Below, piece after piece: positions 32,215 through 38,965 of a DNA stretch of 64,000 nt (positions are counted from its first letter, which is position 1; each line of letters starts with the position of its first letter). Under the pieces are notes generated by a model. It had not been told where the DNA came from. It did no database searches and saw nothing but the letters and a program-made list of their open reading frames with translations. The DNA is from SM23-28-2 sp964512285 (GTDB taxonomy: Bacteria > Chloroflexota > Dehalococcoidia > SM23-28-2). The stretch is from positions 11,454 through 75,453 of the forward strand of contig CAZEJO010000007.1 in the NCBI GenBank assembly GCA_964512285.1, written 5' to 3'. Position numbers and translations under genes: made by a program.

Positions 32215-33396
32215 CTATCCCCTTTCGACGATCATGGTCATGCCCTGGCCACCGCCGATGCAGAGTGTGGCCAGACCACGCTGAGCCTGACGCCGCTGCA
32301 TCTCGTAGAGGAGGGTGGTGAGGATGCGAGCGCCGCTGGCCCCGATGGGATGTCCCAGAGCGACGGCGCCGCCGTTGACGTTCACTCGCTCCCAGTCCCA
32401 GCCTAGCTCTCTCCCCACGGCCAGCGACTGGGAGGCAAAGGCCTCGTTGGCTTCGATGAGGTCGATGTCCTTCAGCTCCAGGCCAGCCTTGGCCAGGGCT
32501 TTATGGGTGGCTGGGACCGGCCCCATGCCTGTAATGCGCGGCTCCACGCCGGCCGAGGCGTAGCAGCGAATCGATGCCAGGGGGGTGACGCCCAGCGCCT
32601 CCGCCTTCTGGCGAGAGGTTACGACCACCGCCGCTGCGCCGTCATTGATGCCCGAGGCGTTCCCCGCCGTCACCGTGCCGTCCGGCTTGAAGGCCGGCCT
32701 CAGAGCCGCCAGCTTCTCGACGGTGGTGCCCGGGCGGAAATGCTCGTCCTTCTCGAAGGCGACAGGTGGGCCCTTGCGCTGAGGCAGCTCAACCGCCACT
32801 ACCTCCTCAGCCATGACGCCGGTGTCCCAGGCGCGGGCAGCCTTCTGGTGGCTGGCGGCGGCGAATTCGTCCTGGTCCTGGCGGGAGACCTCGAACTCAG
32901 TGGCGATGTTCTCGGCCCACATCCCCATGTGGTGATCCTCGAAGGCGCACCACAGGCCTTCCTCGATCATGCTGTCGATGAGGGTGTCGTTCCCCATGCG
33001 ATAGCCAGTGCGAGCCTTGGCCAGCAGGTAGGGGGCGCCGTTCATGCTCTCCATGCCGCCGGCCACAACGATATCGGCGTCGCCCAAGGCAACGGCCTGG
33101 GCAGCCAGAGCCACCGACTTCAGGCCCGAGCCGCACACTTTGTTGACGGTGGTGGACGGCGTGGTCACGGGAATGCCGGCGGCTATGGCCGCCTGGCGGG
33201 CCGGCCCCTGTCCGACGCCTGCCGATAGCACCAGGCCCATGATCACCTCATCCACCTGGTCTGGCTGGAGGCCCGCCCGGCGCAGGGCCTCGGCGATGGC
33301 CACTGCCCCTAGCTTGACCACCGGCACCGCGGCCAGGCTGCCGCCGAAGGTCCCCACCGGCGTGCGGGCCGCGCTCAAAATAACTACATCGTTCAC
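32215..33396 (-). CDS. Acetyl-CoA acetyltransferase (thiolase)
   Basis: A 393-residue thiolase. N-terminal MNDVVILSAARTPVGTFGG, acyl-enzyme Cys in VNKVCGSGLKSVALAAQ, the ANEAFA motif (VDLIEANEAFASQSL region), GGAVALGHPIGASGARILTTL and CIGGGQGMTMIVE with the second Cys. Catalyses condensation or cleavage of acetoacetyl-CoA. The GTG at 33396 is preceded by GGAGGTCGAT, whose ATG (33408) is probably part of the ribosome site. Followed by the CinA-C gene. Confidence 0.93.
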   Translation of the reverse strand: MNDVVILSAARTPVGTFGGSLAAVPVVKLGAVAIAEALRRAGLQPDQVDEVIMGLVLSAGVGQGPARQAAIAAGIPVTTPSTTVNKVCGSGLKSVALAAQAVALGDADIVVAGGMESMNGAPYLLAKARTGYRMGNDTLIDSMIEEGLWCAFEDHHMGMWAENIATEFEVSRQDQDEFAAASHQKAARAWDTGVMAEEVVAVELPQRKGPPVAFEKDEHFRPGTTVEKLAALRPAFKPDGTVTAGNASGINDGAAAVVVTSRQKAEALGVTPLASIRCYASAGVEPRITGMGPVPATHKALAKAGLELKDIDLIEANEAFASQSLAVGRELGWDWERVNVNGGAVALGHPIGASGARILTTLLYEMQRRQAQRGLATLCIGGGQGMTMIVERG

Positions 33397-33545
33397 ATCG
33401 ACCTCCATTGGCTTGCTAGGCCACAGTCGCCTGCCGCGCGGGCAGGCTGGTTGCGTTTTCCATCGCGTTTAGCAACAGCGAGGGTATGTCTATTATCGGC
33501 TATCTTTGCTCTAGAGGGAAAGCAAGAAGGCCCCTGCCGTGCCCC

Positions 33546-34589
33546 CTACGTCTCCGGCACGAGCGCTATCTTGCCCATGACGTCGTTCTTCTCCATCATC
33601 GTCTGGGCCATGCCCGCTTCCTGCAGGGGAAAGGCGTGGGAAACCACAGGCTTGATCTGGCCGCTTTCGACCCAGCGCAGGCCATCGAGAAGGTCCGTCT
33701 TGTTGCCCATGTGCGAGCCGAGGAAGTTCATCTGTTTGTTCCAGAGGAAGCGAAGGTCGGTAGGCGCTTCGAAACCAGTGGTAGCGCCGCAGGTGACCAG
33801 AGTCCCTCCCCACTTCAGGCTAGCCACGCTCTGCTCCCAGGTAGCGTTGCCCACGTGCTCGAAAACGACGTCAACCCCGCGGCGACCGGCGATCTCGCGG
33901 ACTCTCTCCAGCACATCCTGCTTCTTGCGGTTTATCAGGTGCTCGGCCCCCAGCGCACGGCAGAACTCCAGCTTCTCGTCGCTGCTGGCGACGGCGATAG
34001 GTCGGGCGCCGAAGATACAGCAGATCTGCACGGCCATGCTGCCTAGACCGCCGGCCGCTCCCCATATCAGGACAAAGTCGCCGGCCTGGATGCGGGCCCG
34101 CCCCACGAGCATTCGCCAGGAGGTGAGAAGGACCAACGGCAGGGAACCCGCCTCCTCCCAGGTTAGCCCGTTGGGTTTGGGGATAACGTTGAAGGCGGGC
34201 ACCTTGACGAACTCAGCATGGCCGCCGTCGAGAGGGCCGGTCTGGAAGCCCCAGATCTTGTACTGGCGGCAGAAGGTGTCCTGACCGTTGGCGCAGAACT
34301 GGCAGGTGCGGCAGCTCAAGCCGGGGTAGACTAGCACCTCATCGCCACTCTTGACGTCGGCCACCTCGCTGCCGACCTCCACCACCTCGCCGGCCGCATC
34401 GCTGCCGGAGATGTGTGGCAGGCTGACCCGCATGCCGGGCAGGCCGCGGCGAGCCCAGATGTCGTTGTAGTTGCAGCCCGTCGCTCTGACCCTGATCAGC
34501 ACATCGTTGGGCCCGATCTTGGGCTCGGCTACCTCTTTGTACTGCAAGACGTCCACGTCGCCGTGCTCTTCGAAGACCACTGCCTTCAT
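33546..34589 (-). CDS. Zinc-type medium-chain alcohol dehydrogenase
   Basis: A 347-residue MDR enzyme. The catalytic domain has GxxxCNYNDIWARRG, SDAAGEVVEVG, and the structural-zinc cysteines CRTCQFCANGQDTFC. The catalytic-zinc site is altered: position 1 Cys is CNYND, and PHISGSDAAG has no His-Glu pair as in classical ADH (GHE), so it may be quinone-oxidoreductase-like. NAD(P)H site WGAAGGLGSMAVQ. Substrate unknown. Lone gene. Confidence 0.82.
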   Translation of the reverse strand: MKAVVFEEHGDVDVLQYKEVAEPKIGPNDVLIRVRATGCNYNDIWARRGLPGMRVSLPHISGSDAAGEVVEVGSEVADVKSGDEVLVYPGLSCRTCQFCANGQDTFCRQYKIWGFQTGPLDGGHAEFVKVPAFNVIPKPNGLTWEEAGSLPLVLLTSWRMLVGRARIQAGDFVLIWGAAGGLGSMAVQICCIFGARPIAVASSDEKLEFCRALGAEHLINRKKQDVLERVREIAGRRGVDVVFEHVGNATWEQSVASLKWGGTLVTCGATTGFEAPTDLRFLWNKQMNFLGSHMGNKTDLLDGLRWVESGQIKPVVSHAFPLQEAGMAQTMMEKNDVMGKIALVPET

Positions 34590-34724
34590 CGGCTTTCCCT
34601 TCTAGCTATGGCTGACGGCCATCGTTGGTCTATCTGACAACAGCCGCCCCATTTGCTGGCACCCATGGCTTGGAGTGCCCTTGAATCCGGTTGCTCTTAC
34701 GGCCAGAAATATAATCGACGGCGG

Positions 34725-35561
34725 CTAGCCACGCAACTGCGGGCGATGCTCGCGTCTCTCCGAATCGACCCTGGTGAGGAAAGACAGCAGAACGTCGTTG
34801 AACGCCAGGGGGTTCTCCAGGATCGGCGTATGGGCAGCGCCCGGGATGATAGCGAGCTCGCTGTTAGGGATCGTTTGGTGCATACGCTGCGACGGCGCGA
34901 GGAAAGGCTCGTCCAGCTCGCCGCAGGTGATCAGAGTGGGCACCCGAATCTGCGAAAGCTCTTCCAGCACGGGGCAGCGCCTGCCGATGGCCTCGCCGCA
35001 GTAGAGATAGCTTTCCAACGAGGTCATAAGGAACTGCTCGCGCCAAATGTCGATGAGCTGGGGGTTCTCTTGAATCAGTTGGCTTCCCAGGGGCGGAGTG
35101 TGTGCCATCTCCTCGAACACCGCCTCCATGCCCTCGCTGCGAGCCAGCTCCATCAGGCGCGCTCGCTCCTCCCAGGGGATGTCCTGGGGCAGGTCGGCCG
35201 CGGTGTCCACCAGAACGAGGGCTTTCACCAGCTCTTGATGACGCAGTACGAACTCCTGGGCCACCATGCCCCCCATGGAATGGCCAACCAGATAGCACTC
35301 GGGCACAGCCAGCGTGTTGAGCAGGCCGTAGACATCGGCAGCGAAAAGCTCCAGGGAGTAGTCCTCGCGCTGAGTGGGCTTGGCCGAGCAGCCGTGGCCG
35401 CGCAGGTCGAGGGATATGGTGCGATATCTCTTGGCGAGAGCCCGCACCTGGAGTACCCAGTTCTGCAGATTGCCGGTGTACCCGTGGATGAGGACGACAG
35501 GGAAGCCTTCGCCCATCTCTCTGTAGTGGATATCGAGGCCCTTGATGGACAGGTGAGGCAT
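34725..35561 (-). CDS. Alpha/beta-fold hydrolase
   Basis: A 278-residue hydrolase: LIHGYTGNLQNW (oxyanion), LDLRGHGCSAKP, nucleophile elbow VGHSMGGMVAQ, and C-terminal acid/His regions TCGELDEPF and GAAHTPILENP. The triad Ser-Asp-His is complete. Similar to 3-oxoadipate enol-lactonase and C-C bond hydrolases; substrate unknown. Start ATG 35561 (MPHLSIK) chosen because the 28 upstream in-frame residues are not family-like. Divergent from the Fur-like gene. Confidence 0.85.
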   Translation of the reverse strand: MPHLSIKGLDIHYREMGEGFPVVLIHGYTGNLQNWVLQVRALAKRYRTISLDLRGHGCSAKPTQREDYSLELFAADVYGLLNTLAVPECYLVGHSMGGMVAQEFVLRHQELVKALVLVDTAADLPQDIPWEERARLMELARSEGMEAVFEEMAHTPPLGSQLIQENPQLIDIWREQFLMTSLESYLYCGEAIGRRCPVLEELSQIRVPTLITCGELDEPFLAPSQRMHQTIPNSELAIIPGAAHTPILENPLAFNDVLLSFLTRVDSERREHRPQLRG

Positions 35562-35636
35562 CTCGAAGGCCAGTATAGCATCGGGCGCTAAAGCTGTCAG
35601 CACCGGCAGGAACTGAGGACATTTCACCGTATGCTG

Positions 35637-35665
35637 TTGACACAAGAACCGGCTGACCGTAGCAT
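35637..35665 (+). promoter_or_regulatory. Promoter of the fur-cbi operon
   Basis: TTGACA (35637-35642), 17-bp spacer, TAGCAT (35660-35665). The start point would be near 35672, placing the TTGCAA operators at about +13 to +35. Confidence 0.6.
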
Positions 35666-35684
35666 GAGTACGGAAAGCAAATCA

Positions 35685-35706
35685 TTGCAATTGCAACTGT
35701 TTGCAA
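35685..35706 (+). promoter_or_regulatory. Putative metalloregulator operator (TTGCAA repeats)
   Basis: Palindrome TTGCAATTGCAA (35685-35696), then four bases and another TTGCAA (35701-35706), directly against the ATG of the Fur-family gene. The nickel regulator Nur of Streptomyces binds TTGCAA half sites; with a nickel/cobalt transporter downstream this supports autoregulation. Confidence 0.6.
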
Positions 35707-35707
35707 A

Positions 35708-36178
35708 ATGGCTGCTCACCCTAGTATTGTCGAATCGCTGCGACAGGAGGGCTATCGTCTGACCCCTCAGCGGATGATGATCCTCGCCATTATTGACGAC
35801 AGCACGAGCCACATCAGCGCCGAGGAGATCTACCGGAAGGTCCGCGAGCGCTACCCGTTCGTCAATATATCTACCATCTACCGCACTCTCAACCTCCTCA
35901 AGAAGCTGCGGCTGATAAGCGAAACGGACATGGGCGAGGGCTACGGGCGCTACGAGCTGCTGGGAAGGCACCGACATCACCATCTGATCTGTCGGCAGTG
36001 TGGCGAGAGCTTAGCCTTCGAGCACGAGTTGCTGAAGCCGTTGCAGAGTCGCTTGCTGGAGAACTACGGCTTCGCCGCCGATGTCGACCATTTCGCCATC
36101 TTCGGCTTGTGCCAGCGATGTCGCCTGGCCGAGGAAGTGAGCGGTGCCAGAAAGGAAGGCCAACATGTCGCTGATTGA
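35708..36178 (+). CDS. Fur-family metalloregulator, likely Nur-like (nickel) or Zur-like
   Basis: A 156-residue Fur-family repressor: winged helix LRQEGYRLTPQRMMILAIIDDSTSHISAEEIYRKV..VNISTIYRTLNLLKKLRLI, then HHHLICRQCG and a C-terminal CQRC for the structural Zn(Cys)4 site, and a metal-sensing His cluster (RHRHHH). The TTGCAA operators in front and the CbiMNQO genes behind suggest it controls nickel or cobalt uptake. No Shine-Dalgarno precedes ATG 35708. The next gene starts inside its last codons. Confidence 0.88.
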   Translation: MAAHPSIVESLRQEGYRLTPQRMMILAIIDDSTSHISAEEIYRKVRERYPFVNISTIYRTLNLLKKLRLISETDMGEGYGRYELLGRHRHHHLICRQCGESLAFEHELLKPLQSRLLENYGFAADVDHFAIFGLCQRCRLAEEVSGARKEGQHVAD

Positions 36179-36863
36179 CCCTTCGATGCTGGAGACTATC
36201 GAAGCGCCCGCCATGCACATCCCAGACGGCTTCGTTAGCGGGCCGGTGGCGGGGGTTGGTTTCGCCCTGGCGGGGGTGGCGATAGGCTTCGCTGTCTGGA
36301 AAACGAACCGAACCCTGGGCGAGCGCTTCATCCCTCTCATGGGGGTGATGGCCGCCTTCATCTTTGCTGCTCAGATGATGAATTTCCCCGTAGCCGGCGG
36401 CACCTCCGGTCACATGGTGGGAGGAGCCCTGGCAGCGATCCTTTTAGGCCCCTGGGCGGCCATGATCGTGATGACCTCGGTCGTGGGGGTGCAGGCCCTC
36501 ATGTTCCAGGACGGCGGGCTGGCAGCCCTGGGGGTCAACGTGTTCAACATGGCGGTGGTGGCCTGCCTGGTGGGCTACGCCGTGCACGCGGGCTTCATCC
36601 GTTTCAGCCATCTCGCTCCCTGGGTGCGCTACGTGGCCGTCTTCGCGGCCAGCTGGCTGTCGGTGGAGATCGCCGCTATAGCGTGCTCCTTCGAGCTGGC
36701 TCTCTCCGACACGTCTCCTCTCAATGTGGCCCTGCCGGCGATGGTGGGCGTACACGCGGCCATCGGCATCGGAGAGGGTTTAGTCACGGTGGCGGCGGTG
36801 GCCTTTGTTACTGCCACTCGCCCTGATTTGGTCGTGGCGCAAGTGCCTGTGATGGAGGACTAG
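36165..36863 (+). CDS. cbiM: Nickel/cobalt ECF transporter substrate-binding subunit CbiM/NikM
   Basis: A membrane protein of the S-component type with seven hydrophobic segments. It carries the motif MHIPDGF, the N-terminal metal-binding signature of CbiM/NikM, and GGTSGHMVGGALAAILLGPWAA with the metal-binding His, and GVNVFNMAVVAC. The motif's Met should be the first residue so that His2 binds metal; that start is ATG 36213. A stronger ribosome site (GGAAGG) precedes ATG 36165, giving 16 extra residues. The true start is therefore uncertain, and a processed N-terminus is possible. Part of the fur-cbiMNQO operon. Confidence 0.9.
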   Translation: MSLIDPSMLETIEAPAMHIPDGFVSGPVAGVGFALAGVAIGFAVWKTNRTLGERFIPLMGVMAAFIFAAQMMNFPVAGGTSGHMVGGALAAILLGPWAAMIVMTSVVGVQALMFQDGGLAALGVNVFNMAVVACLVGYAVHAGFIRFSHLAPWVRYVAVFAASWLSVEIAAIACSFELALSDTSPLNVALPAMVGVHAAIGIGEGLVTVAAVAFVTATRPDLVVAQVPVMED

Positions 36864-36866
36864 AGG

Positions 36867-37196
36867 ATGAGACTCCGCCATTACCTTGCTTTGCTGGCAG
36901 TCGGGATAGGGATAGCCCTGTTGATTACCCTCTTCTCGCCCTTTGCTTCGTCCGAGCCCGACGGACTGGAGAAGGTGGCTGAGAACGAAGGCTTCATAAC
37001 GGCGGCCGAAGACGCGCCCTACGAGGTCATCGCCGACTACGTCTTTCCTTGGGTTGACAACGAAAATCTAGCGACGATCCTTGCGGGGATGATAGGCGTA
37101 TTTGTTGTAGCCTCGATCTCGCTAGCCGTCGCCTTCGTGCTCTGGCGAGCGCGAGGTGCCCGGCGGTCGACCGCCGGTGGCACCGGGCCAGGCTAA
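36867..37196 (+). CDS. cbiN: PDGLE-domain CbiN/NikN-like subunit
   Basis: A 109-residue protein with two membrane helices (about 8-26 and 70-92) and the family motif SSEPDGLEKVAE in the external loop. It is the small subunit that couples CbiM to metal loading. It starts 3 nt after cbiM and its stop lies in the loop of a CCAGGC/GCCTGG hairpin (37189-37206). Confidence 0.88.
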   Translation: MRLRHYLALLAVGIGIALLITLFSPFASSEPDGLEKVAENEGFITAAEDAPYEVIADYVFPWVDNENLATILAGMIGVFVVASISLAVAFVLWRARGARRSTAGGTGPG

Positions 37197-37226
37197 TCAG
37201 CCTGGCGGGCTTTCTGGGAAGACGAT

Positions 37227-38018
37227 ATGTCGATCGGCGTTCGCTTCATCGAGCGGTATCAAGCGGGCAGCAGCCTAGTCCATAGCGCGGATGCGCGACT
37301 GAAGCTGCTGCTGACGGTGGCCTACATCTTCGCGGTCACCCTCACGCCCGTGGGCCACTGGCTGGCGTTCGGCCTACTGGCGGCACCGCTGGCGATTGCT
37401 GCCGCGGCGAGCAGGCTTCCTGCTCTGCTGATCCTCAGGCGGTCTGCTCTGGCTCTGCCTTTCATTGTGGTTGCCGTGCCCCTCCTGTTCACCAAGGAGG
37501 GCGATACGCTGTTCACGCTCCAGCCCTTCGGCTGGACAGCCAGCGAAGAGGGGCTGACAGCCGTGCTCACCATTCTTACCAAGTCCTGGCTGTCGGTGGT
37601 TGCCGCCGTGGTCCTCACGGCGACGACGCCGGCGCTGGAGCTGCTGCGAGCGATGCGTGCCCTGGGCGTGCCGCGCATTCTGGTGGCCACAGTGTCGTTC
37701 ATGTATCGCTACCTGTTCGTCATCGCCGACGAGGCCCAGCGCCTCCTGCGAGCGCGCGATTCTCGCAGCGCCAGGCTGGAAGGCCGCAGGTGCGGCGGCA
37801 GCGTCTGGTGGCGAGCTCGTGTTCTGGGCCATATGGTGGGCTCGCTTTTCCTGCGCAGCTACGAGCGCAGCGAGCGCGTGTATGCGGCTATGCAGGCGCG
37901 CGGCTACGATGGCGAGATGCGCTTCCTGCGGGACAGCGTCTGGCGGCTGACGGAGATCGTTGTGGCGGTAGCCCTTGTCCTCTACGTGACGGGAGTGCAG
38001 GTCTATGCACGCTACTAA
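37227..38018 (+). CDS. cbiQ: ECF transporter transmembrane subunit CbiQ
   Basis: A 263-residue T component. N-terminal ERYQAGSSLVHSADARLKLLLTVAYI is typical, followed by about five membrane segments and the two short Ala-Arg-Gly signatures that grip the ATPases (LLRARDSRSARL and AAMQARGYDG). It overlaps cbiO by 14 nt. Confidence 0.92.
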   Translation: MSIGVRFIERYQAGSSLVHSADARLKLLLTVAYIFAVTLTPVGHWLAFGLLAAPLAIAAAASRLPALLILRRSALALPFIVVAVPLLFTKEGDTLFTLQPFGWTASEEGLTAVLTILTKSWLSVVAAVVLTATTPALELLRAMRALGVPRILVATVSFMYRYLFVIADEAQRLLRARDSRSARLEGRRCGGSVWWRARVLGHMVGSLFLRSYERSERVYAAMQARGYDGEMRFLRDSVWRLTEIVVAVALVLYVTGVQVYARY

Positions 38019-38742
38019 GGCTCGGGCGGCCGTCGATACCGCTATCGGGATCGCCGATCTGCGCTTCGCCTACCCAGACGGCGTGCAGGCTCTGAGAGGC
38101 GTCGATCTGACCATTGCAAACGGGGAGAAGGTGGCGCTGCTTGGCCCGAACGGTGCTGGCAAGACCACCCTGCTTCTGCACCTGAACGGCATCCTGCGAG
38201 GCAAAGGCGACATTCGCATCATGGGTCGACGTCTCAACAACGGAAACCTGAAGCACTTTCGGGCTCAGGTGGGTCTAGTATTCGAGAACCCCGACGATCA
38301 GCTCTTCTCTCCCACCGTCTTCGACGATGTGGCGTTCGGCCCTATTCACATGGGCTTGCCCAAGGACGAGGTGCTGGAGAGGGTGCGTCTGGCGCTGGCG
38401 CAGGTAGGGATGGCAGGCTTCGAGGAGCGTCTGCCTCACCACCTCAGCCTGGGCCAGAAGAAGCGCATCGCCATCGCTACCGTCCTATCGATGAGCCCGG
38501 CGATCCTTGCTCTGGACGAGCCATTCTCCAGCCTTGATCCGAGCGCTCGCCGTGAGCTGATACACCTGCTGCAGGCGTTGCCCCAAACAATGATCGTCTC
38601 GACCCACCATATACCGCTCATCCGGCACTTGTTCCCTCGAACGGTGGTCATGGATGACGGGCGCGTCGTCGCTGACGGCGAGACAGAGGCGATCCTAGCC
38701 GATGCGGCCCTCCTCGAGGCCCACGGCCTCGAGATCTTCTAA
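38005..38742 (+). CDS. cbiO: ECF transporter ATPase CbiO
   Basis: A 245-residue ABC ATPase. Walker A GPNGAGKTT, Q-loop FENPDDQLFSPTVFDDVAFGP (typical of the cobalt/ECF type), signature LSLGQKKRIAIA, Walker B ILALDEPFSSLDP and H-loop STHH. Only one ATPase gene is present, so it probably works as a homodimer. Last gene of the operon. Confidence 0.94.
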   Translation: MHATKARAAVDTAIGIADLRFAYPDGVQALRGVDLTIANGEKVALLGPNGAGKTTLLLHLNGILRGKGDIRIMGRRLNNGNLKHFRAQVGLVFENPDDQLFSPTVFDDVAFGPIHMGLPKDEVLERVRLALAQVGMAGFEERLPHHLSLGQKKRIAIATVLSMSPAILALDEPFSSLDPSARRELIHLLQALPQTMIVSTHHIPLIRHLFPRTVVMDDGRVVADGETEAILADAALLEAHGLEIF

Positions 38743-38792
38743 GCGGCCAGCCAAAGAGCCGCGAGAGGAGACCAATGCCAGGATTGGCCGCC

Positions 38793-38821
38793 TTGACACT
38801 CATCGGAGGCGATCCTAGAAT
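38793..38821 (+). promoter_or_regulatory. Promoter of tRNA-Phe
   Basis: TTGACA (38793-38798), 17-bp spacer, TAGAAT (38816-38821): 11 of 12 consensus bases. Start about 5 nt before the mature tRNA. Confidence 0.8.
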
Positions 38822-38832
38822 TGGGCTGGCTG

Positions 38833-38908
38833 GCCGAGGTAGCTCAGGTGGTAGAGCACGTGACTGAAAATCACGGTGTCGGCAGTTCGACTCTGCCCCT
38901 CGGCACCA
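38833..38908 (+). tRNA. tRNA-Phe (anticodon GAA)
   Basis: 76 nt: acceptor GCCGAGG/CCTCGGC, D arm TAGCTC..GAGC, anticodon stem CGTGA/TCACG around CTGAAAA, T arm GCAGTTCGACTCTGC, encoded CCA. Confidence 0.96.
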
Positions 38909-38965
38909 GCTGATGGTCACCCGATACGCCCCCAATACGGAACGAGTGCAGGTCGGAGGTCGGAC

